Source: UBA993 sp964485855
GTDB taxonomy: Bacteria; Bacillota; Dethiobacteria; DTU022
DNA length: 48,582 nt
NCBI GenBank assembly: GCA_964485855.1
Contig: CAZAKI010000014.1
Coordinates: forward strand, 1 to 48,582
Reading direction: 5' to 3'
Of the stretch, positions 8,479-16,468 are shown in pieces (within the stretch, counting starts at the first letter, position 1; the number at the start of each line of letters is the position of its first letter). The notes beneath the pieces were generated by a model, which saw nothing but the letters and a program-made list of their open reading frames with translations, made no database searches and had not been told where the DNA came from. A program made the translations under genes and the position numbers.

Positions 8479-9711
8479 ATGGCAGAAGGAAAAGTAGTGC
8501 TAGCTTATTCAGGAGGACTGGATACATCGGTAATCGTCAAATGGCTTAAGGAAAAATACGATTACGAGGTAGTGGCGATGACTGCCAATGTGGGTCAGGG
8601 TGACAGCGAGCTTGAAGGGTTAGAAGAAAAAGCGATAAAAACAGGAGCTTCGCAGATCTTTATCGAGGATATTCGTGAAGAACTGGTCAGGGACTACATT
8701 TTTCCGATGATCCAGTCAGGTGCTGTTTATGAGGGGAAATATTTGCTGGGCACCGCGATCGCCAGACCGATTATCGGTAAAAAACTGGTTGAAATTGCCG
8801 AAAAAGTAGGCGCTAAGGCCGTCGCTCACGGGGCAACCGGAAAGGGAAACGACCAGGTGCGGTTTGAATTTGCCATCAAAGCCCTTAATCCCTACCTGAA
8901 AATTATTGCTCCCTGGCGCGAGTGGAAGCTGCAGTCACGTAGCGATTGTATGGACTATGCTTGCAGCCACGGGATTCCTATTCCGGTAACAGCGGAGAAA
9001 CCTTACAGCATTGACCGCAATATCTGGCATATTAGTTTCGAAGGAGGTATTTTGGAAGATCCTGATCGTGAACCGGAAAAAGATATGTATAGAATGACTG
9101 TTGACCCCTTAGATGCTCCGGAACAGCCCGAAGAGGTTACTATTTCTTTTGAGAAGGGTATGCCTTTTGCGGTGAACGGACAAAAAATGAGCCCGGCGTC
9201 ATTGGTAGAAGAGTTGAACATCATTGCCGGTAGACATGGTGTAGGGCGTATCGACATGGTTGAGAACCGTTTCTTGGGCATGAAATCACGTGGTATCTAT
9301 GAAACCCCGGGCGGCACTTTGATTATGTTTGCCCACCGGGAACTTGAGCAGTACACCATTGATCGTGATACCTATCATTACAAGGAAGGGATAGCCCTTA
9401 AATATGCCGAAATGATTTATTATGGTCTCTGGTTTACCCCGTTGCGTGAAGCTCTTGACGGTTTTATCCAAAAAACTCAGGAGATGGTAACCGGTACGAT
9501 CGGTTTGAAGCTTTACAAGGGCAATGTCAATGTTAGCGGCAGGGAATCGATACATACACTTTACCATCATGGGATGGTGACTTTCGAGAAAGATGAGCTC
9601 TTTGAGCAGAAAGATGCCCAGGGCTTTATCAATCTCTACGGACTGCCTCTGACGATCAGGGGCATGATGAAACAAAAACAAAAAGAATTAAGGGAGGCTA
9701 CCGGACGCTGA
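8479..9711 (+). CDS. argG: Argininosuccinate synthase
   Basis: Joins citrulline and aspartate using ATP to make argininosuccinate in arginine biosynthesis. The start is ATG 8479 with GAGGAGG at 8463-8469; the ATG at 8461 lies in the ribosome site. The 410-residue product has the PP-loop AYSGGLDTS at 9-17 and the family motifs ANVGQGD and HGATGKGNDQVRFE. Its length is normal. Expression is controlled by the Arg T-box leader. It overlaps argH at the stop codon, indicating translational coupling. Confidence 0.97.
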   Translation: MAEGKVVLAYSGGLDTSVIVKWLKEKYDYEVVAMTANVGQGDSELEGLEEKAIKTGASQIFIEDIREELVRDYIFPMIQSGAVYEGKYLLGTAIARPIIGKKLVEIAEKVGAKAVAHGATGKGNDQVRFEFAIKALNPYLKIIAPWREWKLQSRSDCMDYACSHGIPIPVTAEKPYSIDRNIWHISFEGGILEDPDREPEKDMYRMTVDPLDAPEQPEEVTISFEKGMPFAVNGQKMSPASLVEELNIIAGRHGVGRIDMVENRFLGMKSRGIYETPGGTLIMFAHRELEQYTIDRDTYHYKEGIALKYAEMIYYGLWFTPLREALDGFIQKTQEMVTGTIGLKLYKGNVNVSGRESIHTLYHHGMVTFEKDELFEQKDAQGFINLYGLPLTIRGMMKQKQKELREATGR

Positions 9712-11102
9712 AAAAACCATGGCAGGGCCGTTTTTCAAAAGATGCGGATGAACAAGTGCTTAAATTTACGGCTTCACTCCCCTTTGACTGCCGCCTGGCA
9801 TTATATGATATTCAAGGCAGCATTGCCCATGTTAGCATGCTCTCCAGGCAGGCAATTATCAGCGAAACCGAATCAGTAACAATAATAGAGGGCTTACAGG
9901 AAATTGCTGAGGAATTAAGGGAAGGTGTTTTCCCTGAGGATATAACTTTTGAGGATATCCATATGAATATCGAAAAAAGGCTGATTGAAAAAATCGGTTC
10001 TTTAGGTGGGAAAATGCATACCGGAAGAAGTCGCAATGATCAGGTTGCTCTGGATATGCATTTGTATCTGAAAGCAGAGCTAGCTATTATTGACGGGCAA
10101 ATTCATTATCTGCAGGATACGATTGTGCAGATGGCCGAAAAATATTTTTTGTTGATCATACCCGGCTACACCCATCTTCAGCGGGCCCAGCCTATATTAT
10201 TTGCCCATCACCTGCTGGCCTATTTTTGGATGCTGGATCGCGACCGGGAACGGTTAATCGGTGTTTCGAAACGTACCGACCTGATGCCCTTAGGAGCTGG
10301 GGCGCTTGCTGGCACTGGTTTTCCGATAGACCGCGACTATGTTGCCGAAAAACTGGGATTTAGCGCTATTTATCAGAATAGTATCGATGCGGTAAGTGAT
10401 CGTGACTACTTGGTAGAATTCTTATCATTTTCTGCAATCCTGGCTATGCATCTCAGCCGTTTTTGCGAGGAGCTGATCCTCTGGAGCAGCGCAGAATTTG
10501 GCTTTATCGAACTGGACGACTCCTACACCACGGGAAGTAGCATGATGCCGCAAAAAAAGAATCCCGATGTTGCCGAATTAATCAGGGGGAAAACCGGCCG
10601 ATTTTATGGAGCGCTTGTTGGAATATTGACCTTGATGAAAGGTTTGCCCCTGGCTTACAACAAGGATATGCAGGAGGATAAGGAAGGCCTCTTTGATGTA
10701 ATTGATAATCTTAAAGCAATGCTGCCACTATTCACAGGAATGCTGAAGACACTGACTGTTGATAGCGATCGTTTGAAGTCAAGCGTTGATGATGATAATC
10801 TCTGTGCGACAGATCTTGCGGATTACCTGGTTCTCCATCAGGTCCCTTTCAGGGATGCTCACCATATCGTTGGGAAGCTGATTGCCTTTTGTTCTGATCG
10901 TCAAAAAAGATTGCGCGATCTTACAGTTGAAGAACGAAGCCACTTTCATCCGACTCTGGCTAAAAATATCGAATCTCTCCTTAATCCTTCCTCGGTGGTA
11001 GAAGCTAGGACCAGTAAAGGAGGGACTGCCTCTACTGCAGTCCGGAGTCAGATTGGGTTGGCCCGTGCACGGCTGGTTGAGCGTCAGAAAATCAGTGGAT
11101 AA
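9708..11102 (+). CDS. argH: Argininosuccinate lyase, probable CTG start
   Basis: Cleaves argininosuccinate to arginine and fumarate. The first in-frame ATG/GTG/TTG is GTG 9756, but the 16 codons upstream encode the conserved ArgH N-terminus (KKPWQGRFSKDADEQ), so translation must start earlier. The only reasonable start is CTG 9708, overlapping the argG stop, with GGGAGG at 9692-9697. From there the protein has 464 residues, the usual length. The fumarase/aspartase signature GSSMMPQKKNPD and THLQRAQPI are present. The gene converges with the exonuclease gene, overlapping it by 19 bp. Confidence 0.94.
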   Translation: MKKPWQGRFSKDADEQVLKFTASLPFDCRLALYDIQGSIAHVSMLSRQAIISETESVTIIEGLQEIAEELREGVFPEDITFEDIHMNIEKRLIEKIGSLGGKMHTGRSRNDQVALDMHLYLKAELAIIDGQIHYLQDTIVQMAEKYFLLIIPGYTHLQRAQPILFAHHLLAYFWMLDRDRERLIGVSKRTDLMPLGAGALAGTGFPIDRDYVAEKLGFSAIYQNSIDAVSDRDYLVEFLSFSAILAMHLSRFCEELILWSSAEFGFIELDDSYTTGSSMMPQKKNPDVAELIRGKTGRFYGALVGILTLMKGLPLAYNKDMQEDKEGLFDVIDNLKAMLPLFTGMLKTLTVDSDRLKSSVDDDNLCATDLADYLVLHQVPFRDAHHIVGKLIAFCSDRQKRLRDLTVEERSHFHPTLAKNIESLLNPSSVVEARTSKGGTASTAVRSQIGLARARLVERQKISG

Positions 11103-11908
11103 CCCTTAGTTAGGTCAGAATCAGTAAAGAAGGTCGCAAGTTGATGCAATGTATCTACCCCTCTTGCTTTTAGCTCTGCGAGTAGCTGCAGGAATAACTC
11201 GGCAGCGATGAGGGCGTCACCCAGGGCGTTATGTCTGCCGGACAGGTCCAGTTTAAAAAAAGATGAAATATTTTCCAGTGAGAAGTCTCCTAGGGAGTAA
11301 AATAGAGCGGAGGTCAGTAAAACAGTATCAATAACCGGGTTAACAACTCGCCGGCCGGTTACTTCGCTGACTTTATTGTTGATAAATGCCAGATCAAATG
11401 GTGCGTTGTGGGCAACCAGGATTCGCGGGCCGCAAAAGCGGAGAAATTCTAATAAAACATCAATGATCTGTTTTTCATTGCGGACTGTTTCATTGCTTAT
11501 TCCGGTTATCCGTCTGGCTGTTGGCGGGATTGAACGGCGTGGATTTACCAGGCGGTAAAAAATATCTTTTCTGTTAATCGAACCACTTGTGATTTGTACT
11601 GCTCCAATCGAGATAATTTCATCTCCCCTGAAGGGATGAACACCAGTTGTTTCGGTATCGAAAACCACATAAGACGCTGTTGAAAGATTTTGATTCCAGT
11701 CAATCTGTTCTTTGATTGCAGCAATCTGGTCAAAAAGCTTTTTAAAAAGCAGAGGATTATTCTTAATCGAATCCGGTTTTGTGCTCCCTGGGATCAATCG
11801 GGAAAGCAGTTTTTCCGACTGGCCGTAATTGTCAGCTGAACCGCTTTTCTTAGCCTTGCGGTTCAAAAGGTTATAATCAGGTTCGTAGTGAATTCCATTT
11901 TTACCCAT
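11084..11908 (-). CDS. DEDDh 3'-5' exonuclease, DNA polymerase III epsilon-like
   Basis: A 274-residue protein with a poorly conserved N-terminal part (about 1-75) followed by a DnaQ-type exonuclease domain. Catalytic motifs are DTET (Asp84, Glu86), AHNAPFD and HNALGDA with the DEDDh histidine. ATG 11908 is chosen because AACGAGG precedes it by 8 bp; ATG 11944 lies inside the upstream gene and lacks a visible ribosome site. It follows the DUF294 gene by 19 bp and is probably co-transcribed. A DUF294/CBS protein followed by an epsilon-like exonuclease beside acetate-type symporters is a recurrent arrangement in Proteobacteria (yjcH-actP type loci), so a regulatory or nucleotide-processing role is possible. 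Not the replicative PolC, which is far larger. Confidence 0.85.
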   Translation of the reverse strand: MGKNGIHYEPDYNLLNRKAKKSGSADNYGQSEKLLSRLIPGSTKPDSIKNNPLLFKKLFDQIAAIKEQIDWNQNLSTASYVVFDTETTGVHPFRGDEIISIGAVQITSGSINRKDIFYRLVNPRRSIPPTARRITGISNETVRNEKQIIDVLLEFLRFCGPRILVAHNAPFDLAFINNKVSEVTGRRVVNPVIDTVLLTSALFYSLGDFSLENISSFFKLDLSGRHNALGDALIAAELFLQLLAELKARGVDTLHQLATFFTDSDLTKGYPLIF

Positions 11909-11927
11909 GACAAAAACCTCGTTAAGA

Positions 11928-13862
11928 TCAGGCTTTGTGAACATGAAAAGTGTGTTCAGTTAAGGATTGCAGACGGTTGACAACAAGCATTGCTTCTTTT
12001 AATAATATCCGTTCCTTTTTATCAAGGTAGCCAAGATCTAGAGTGCTGTCCGGAACATTGCCATCCCTGATTTTATCAATACTTGCTTTTATCCGGAATA
12101 ATAAAAGAGATTCAAGTGCAGCTTCGATATATTCGGCATCGTCTTGATTAAAAACACCGCGAGCCTTTAATCGTTTAATTCTTTCGAAGCTATTTGTTTC
12201 CCAGATTCCTTCGCGTAGGGCAAACAGGCGGATACAGTCGACCAGGTGTACCAACACTTCACTCTTTAAATTTAACTTCCGGTTTTTGATCCCGGTCTTG
12301 CGGGTAATAATATTTCCGAAAATTTTCAGGGGAACCCTGTGTTTTAGATCATCTTCAGCCATAAAAAGGAGGGCATGTTTTGCGTTCTTAAAAATACCGG
12401 TTGTATAGTCCTTAAGATTTTCATAAAAGGCGCTTTCACCACTAAGAAAGCGGTAATCAAGGAAAATCGTCATATTGCGAATATCTTTTGGATCGAGTTT
12501 ATCTATCCACTTTTTCACAGATGACTTCCAATCTTGAAGCGGTTTACACCATAAAGGATTGTTTGCCATTACCTTTCCGCTGCAACGGCTAAAACCGCAT
12601 ATCTCAAGACCTGAAACAATTAAATCGCCAAAAGTGAGGAAATATTTTTCAGCTGCAAAGGCAGATTTTGCTTCCGAATCAGCAATAATGATTCCGTTAT
12701 CCTGATCGGTACGAGCATATTGTTCCATGCGACCAGCGCTACCCATATTGATAAAACAATAATCGGCCGGGGGTTTCCCCAGACCCTTTTCGACCATCAT
12801 ATTTTCAGCGATCTGAATCACTCTACGCGTAATTCGATCATATAGTTCGGTGGTTAAAGAACATATTTCTGATGCGAAGGCTCTTTCGGTCAGCAGGGCC
12901 TGTTGCACCTGATCGATATCTTTAATCAGTCCAGCCAGACCTGCAAAGTCCGTCTGGTGTTCAATTTGCCTGATGATTGAAAGGGCTCCGCTATTGCGGT
13001 TTCTAATCAGATCTTTTACTGTAATGATTCCGCCTAGCACTTCATCGTCATCCGTAATTACTAGATGTTTGATGTTGTGTTTAATCATCATCAAAAGGGC
13101 CCGGTAACTAAAATCATCGGGTCTTATCGTGATCAAATTGCCAGACATCACTTCGTGAGCCCTGAGTTCGAGATCAGGTTTGTCTACGGCCAGTATTTTA
13201 TGCACCAGATCTTTTTCAGTGATAATACCAATCGGTTTCTGGTTAAAAGCCATCACAACGACTGAACTTACCTGACTTGCCTGCATTTTTTTGGCCACAC
13301 TACTAATTTTATCCATTGGCAGGCAGGTAACCACCTTATTTTGGGCCAGATCGGCAACTCTCCTGCGTAGGCTTTGTCCCTGGAAAAATTGCTCTTCATA
13401 CCTGCTGTCAGCAATAGTAAGATAAAGTTCTTTAAGCCGCGAGGCGAGAATTTTGGTAAAGAAATCAGCAAAATTGTTATTGGCGGCCAGCGCCTTTTGA
13501 AACAGGTCGCGACTGACCAGCAAGCAGATTATTTTTTCAGAAGCAACCATTGATACAGGATAAGGATCTGCTGACAGTAATCCGGTTACTCCAAAAAAAT
13601 CGCCTTTTCTCCTGATGGTTGTCACTGATTCCTCTTTGCCCAGCTTGGCAATAGCTTTCGCTTCGCCCTCCAGGATTAGATAGAGCAACTGTTTTGAACG
13701 TTCTCCTTCCCGGAAAATAAAACTTTGCGCGGGAAAATATTTTGTAGTTGCCATGTTGGTGATTTCTTGGAGGATAGACTCATTCAGATCAGAAAATGGA
13801 ACAGTAGCTCTAAGGATCTCAAGAATATCATCTTTTTTGTACTTACTTTCCGGAGCAGACAT
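11928..13862 (-). CDS. cNMP-binding / CBS-pair / DUF294 nucleotidyltransferase-like protein
   Basis: A 644-residue cytoplasmic signalling protein. A cyclic-nucleotide-binding-like domain spans about 12-135, two CBS motifs lie at about 175-290, and the DUF294 (GlnD-like) nucleotidyltransferase domain starts at about 325 with GSAGRMEQ (374-381) and DQDNG (386-390). A C-terminal DUF294 helical domain completes the protein. The domain order is that of proteins found beside carboxylate symporters and acyl-CoA synthetases, where they are suspected to sense cellular energy status and modify or regulate uptake. ATG 13862 follows AAGAGG. The substrate of the nucleotidyltransferase is unknown. It has its own promoter and runs into the exonuclease gene. 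Confidence 0.88.
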   Translation of the reverse strand: MSAPESKYKKDDILEILRATVPFSDLNESILQEITNMATTKYFPAQSFIFREGERSKQLLYLILEGEAKAIAKLGKEESVTTIRRKGDFFGVTGLLSADPYPVSMVASEKIICLLVSRDLFQKALAANNNFADFFTKILASRLKELYLTIADSRYEEQFFQGQSLRRRVADLAQNKVVTCLPMDKISSVAKKMQASQVSSVVVMAFNQKPIGIITEKDLVHKILAVDKPDLELRAHEVMSGNLITIRPDDFSYRALLMMIKHNIKHLVITDDDEVLGGIITVKDLIRNRNSGALSIIRQIEHQTDFAGLAGLIKDIDQVQQALLTERAFASEICSLTTELYDRITRRVIQIAENMMVEKGLGKPPADYCFINMGSAGRMEQYARTDQDNGIIIADSEAKSAFAAEKYFLTFGDLIVSGLEICGFSRCSGKVMANNPLWCKPLQDWKSSVKKWIDKLDPKDIRNMTIFLDYRFLSGESAFYENLKDYTTGIFKNAKHALLFMAEDDLKHRVPLKIFGNIITRKTGIKNRKLNLKSEVLVHLVDCIRLFALREGIWETNSFERIKRLKARGVFNQDDAEYIEAALESLLLFRIKASIDKIRDGNVPDSTLDLGYLDKKERILLKEAMLVVNRLQSLTEHTFHVHKA

Positions 13863-13895
13863 TGCACAACCTCTTTAAACTAGTCTCTGATCTGG

Positions 13896-13924
13896 ATTAT
13901 ACCTTTCAGGGCGGTTAGCGGCAA
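13896..13924 (-). promoter_or_regulatory. Promoter for the DUF294-exonuclease operon
   Basis: On the minus strand, TTGCCG (13924-13919) and TATAAT (13901-13896) are 17 bp apart. The -35 sits in the tail of the preceding terminator, so the operon is insulated from the acyl-CoA synthetase gene upstream. Confidence 0.6.
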
Positions 13925-13927
13925 TAA

Positions 13928-13958
13928 AAGGCGGATTCCGCAAAGGGGAATCCGCCTT
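13928..13958 (-). terminator. Rho-independent terminator after the acyl-CoA synthetase gene
   Basis: A 12-bp stem, AAGGCGGATTCC at 13928-13939 with its complement at 13947-13958, and a 7-base loop. Read on the minus strand, a T-rich tail (TTTTATTG) runs through 13922. Confidence 0.8.
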
Positions 13959-14010
13959 GATCTCTAGCTGCGATCTTTTGATCTCTAATGCTAATAGCAA
14001 ATTGCTGATC

Positions 14011-15681
14011 TTAGCTGTTTTTAGCTTCTTCTTCTTCACGTAACATTCGGCGTAAAACTTTACCAATCATGGTCTTGGGCAGTTCAGCCCGGAATTCAAC
14101 CATCTTTGGTACCTTGTATGGTGCTAAATTGGCTTTGCAGTGTTCATAAACCTCATCTGCTGTCATTGTTTCTCCGTCTTTTAGAACAATGTAAGCCTTA
14201 ATAGTCTCTCCGCGATATGGATCATTAATGCCGGCAACAGCTACTTCCATGATCTTCGGGTGAGTATAAAGAACTTCCTCGATATCCCGGGGGTAAATGT
14301 TGTAACCGCCGGCAATCACCATATCTTTCTTGCGGTCTACAATATACGCATAACCTTCTTCATCCGCTTTGGCGATATCGCCGGTGTAAAACCATCCGTT
14401 GCGGATAGACTGAGCGGTTTCTTCCGGCATGTTAAGGTAGCCTTCCATAACCTGTGGTCCGCGCAGGCATATTTCGCCGATTTCACCAATGGGCAGTTCC
14501 TTTTCACCGGTTTCTACGTCTACGATTTTATATTCTGTATCGGGCATCGGTAGACCGATGCTGCCTGGTTTTCTCTTTCCATAGACCGGGTTGGCATGGG
14601 TAACCGGGGATGTTTCCGATAAACCGTATCCTTCTACCAGCCTGCCACCGGTATTCTTTTCAAACTGCTGCTGCACTTCAACCGGCAGGGGGGCAGCGCC
14701 GCTGATACAGATCCTGATTGATTTGATATCATATTTGTGCAGATCCGGGGCATTATTGATTGCAACATAGATTGTTGGTACGCCCGGAAAGAGGGTTGGC
14801 TTCTGTTTGTCAATCGTTTTTAGGACATCTTCCAGCACAAATTTAGGAAGCAACACCAATTTACCACCATTAAGCAGACCAAGATTGAGCACGGTGGTCA
14901 GGCCGTAGCTGTGGAAAAAGGGCAGTACGCCGAGGGCAACCTCTTTACCGTCCTGATAATCGGTACACCAGGATTTAACCTGGAACATGTTGGCAACGAG
15001 GTTACTGTGTTTCAGTACAGCACCCTTGGAAACGCCCGTTGTCCCTCCTGTGTATAGGAAAATTGCCCGGTCCTCAGGTTTTACTTCCACCACAGGTGGA
15101 ACCTGATCTTTGTATTTTGCCAGCAGCTCAGTGAAAGAATGATCGCCTGTCAGCAGGCTGACCCGGTCGCCTTCTTTTTTTTCTTTTACAACGGTGTAGA
15201 GAAAGTTTAAGAATCCTGGAAAGAAATCCTTGATATTGGAAACGATAATATTTTTAAGTTTAGTTTCGGGTTGGATTTCCTTGATCATCTTATAGAACCG
15301 AGTCAAGGTAATGATGGTCTCGGCACCGGAGTCTTTCAGTTGATATTGCATTTCACGCGCTACGTAGAGCGGATTGCAGGGAACAACCACGGCTCCGAGT
15401 GATAGGGCAGCAAAATAGGCGATAGGAAACTGGGTGCTGTTTGGTAGGTGGATAGCAACCCGATCACCTTTTTTTACTCCCAGGTCTGCCAGGGCTGTTG
15501 CCAGGCTTTCTATATGACCTGCCAGTTCAGCATAGGTTACATCACGGCCCATAAAGTGAACGGCCGCTTGCTCACTGTATTTTTCTTTGGATTGCTGAAA
15601 GAGTTGATAAAGGGAGAGGGAAGGATAATCGATGCTGTGAGGCACTTGCGGTTCGTAGTGTTTCAACCATACTTTTTCCAT
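14011..15681 (-). CDS. AMP-forming acyl-CoA synthetase (FadD-like)
   Basis: Activates a carboxylic acid to its CoA thioester through an acyl-adenylate. The 556-residue protein has the P-loop YTGGTTGVSKG (210-220), the A5 motif YGLSETSP, the A7 motif YTGDIA, the hinge DRKKDMVIAGGYNIYPRDIE, and the C-terminal catalytic lysine in PKTMIGKVLRR. It most resembles long/medium-chain fatty-acid ligases rather than acetyl-CoA synthetase, which is longer. ATG 15681 follows AGGAGGT. It is divergent from a sodium:solute symporter, so substrate uptake and activation are probably linked. Chain length is not determinable by eye. Confidence 0.9.
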   Translation of the reverse strand: MEKVWLKHYEPQVPHSIDYPSLSLYQLFQQSKEKYSEQAAVHFMGRDVTYAELAGHIESLATALADLGVKKGDRVAIHLPNSTQFPIAYFAALSLGAVVVPCNPLYVAREMQYQLKDSGAETIITLTRFYKMIKEIQPETKLKNIIVSNIKDFFPGFLNFLYTVVKEKKEGDRVSLLTGDHSFTELLAKYKDQVPPVVEVKPEDRAIFLYTGGTTGVSKGAVLKHSNLVANMFQVKSWCTDYQDGKEVALGVLPFFHSYGLTTVLNLGLLNGGKLVLLPKFVLEDVLKTIDKQKPTLFPGVPTIYVAINNAPDLHKYDIKSIRICISGAAPLPVEVQQQFEKNTGGRLVEGYGLSETSPVTHANPVYGKRKPGSIGLPMPDTEYKIVDVETGEKELPIGEIGEICLRGPQVMEGYLNMPEETAQSIRNGWFYTGDIAKADEEGYAYIVDRKKDMVIAGGYNIYPRDIEEVLYTHPKIMEVAVAGINDPYRGETIKAYIVLKDGETMTADEVYEHCKANLAPYKVPKMVEFRAELPKTMIGKVLRRMLREEEEAKNS

Positions 15682-15773
15682 TCAATAGACCTCCTAGTTG
15701 GTTATAGTGCTTTAAGTAGCTATCTATGTGGTTTATTCTCTAAAATAGACAAAATTCCTTCTATGTTTTAATA

Positions 15774-15801
15774 ATTATAAATAAATATGTAAATATGTCA
15801 A
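15774..15801 (-). promoter_or_regulatory. Promoter of the acyl-CoA synthetase gene
   Basis: Minus-strand TTGACA (15801-15796) and TATAAT (15779-15774) are separated by 16 bp, giving a 5' leader of roughly 85 bases before the start codon. Confidence 0.7.
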
Positions 15802-16119
15802 AATAATGAGATAATAATCTTTGGCAGCAGAGCTTCTTCGCCCGACAGCTAAACAGCAGTCGTTGCTAAAATTAAAAAAGAAGCGCCATCTTAGGCGTAG
15901 ATGGCCTGATCAGTCTGTTGGTGAAAAAAGTGCTTCTTGGTAATCTTTTGACATATATTTATTTGCGAGTAAGCCAAAGCAGAAGGATTCTTTGACTAAG
16001 TGTAGAATGAATATATTTAATTTACAACAATATGGCTAAATTGGGAAGGAGGCGAAAAATAAAAATAATAAAATATAAAAGAATATATCAAGAATTTTAT
16101 TTAAAAAGGAGGTGAAACG
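15802..16119 (+). other. Intergenic region with nested inverted repeat and an orphan ribosome site
   Basis: This divergent intergenic stretch holds an outer inverted repeat, AAGAAGC (15878-15884) with GCTTCTT (15932-15938), enclosing the hairpin GCCATCT/AGATGGC (15885-15891, 15899-15905). TTGACA occurs at 15948-15953 without a good -10; TTGACT (15992-15997) with TTTAAT (16016-16021) is another weak promoter candidate for the symporter operon. An apparent ribosome site GAAGGAGG near 16046-16053 is not followed by a start codon at normal distance. The true ribosome site AAAGGAGGT precedes 16120. Confidence 0.4.
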
Positions 16120-16440
16120 ATGTCAACTGAAAACAGGAGAAGTTACAAGTTGGAAGTCTGGGTTACCGCTATTTGTTTTATCATTGTTGCTTTAACCGGT
16201 GGTTTTTTCAGCTCATTCGTCGTGATCCTGAACGAAAGATTTTTTGATCAAGTTCCAACCCCTGAACAGTTGGTTCCCCATTATGGCGAATCAATGTTTG
16301 TTGTAAAGGAAGGACTGACTGTTTTAGGTTTTCCACTGCATTATTTCTTGTTGATTATGTTGAGCTGGATTGGCGCCACTGTTGTAGGCGCTATCTGGTG
16401 TATTGTTATGGACCGATTGGAAGAAAAACAGAGGGCTTAA
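16120..16440 (+). CDS. Small two-TM membrane subunit of a sodium:solute symporter (DUF4212-like)
   Basis: A 106-residue protein with two hydrophobic segments, at about 11-35 (VWVTAICFIIVALTGGFF) and 72-95 (HYFLLIMLSWIGATVVGAIW), separated by a polar loop and ending in a charged tail (DRLEEKQRA). The GFPLHYF motif before the second segment recalls the FGFPLGFW of DUF4212 small subunits that accompany SSS-family transporters. It starts 8 bases after AAAGGAGGTG and lies 28 bp before the symporter gene, so it is most likely an accessory subunit. The family name is by resemblance only. Confidence 0.7.
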   Translation: MSTENRRSYKLEVWVTAICFIIVALTGGFFSSFVVILNERFFDQVPTPEQLVPHYGESMFVVKEGLTVLGFPLHYFLLIMLSWIGATVVGAIWCIVMDRLEEKQRA

Positions 16441-16468
16441 AATTATTTGAAAGGAGGGAGACCTTTTC

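Noticed and set aside
16032..16115. 27-codon plus-strand ORF before the small membrane subunit
   Set aside because: No ribosome site, a composition set by AT-rich intergenic sequence, and its end overlaps the real ribosome site for 16120.
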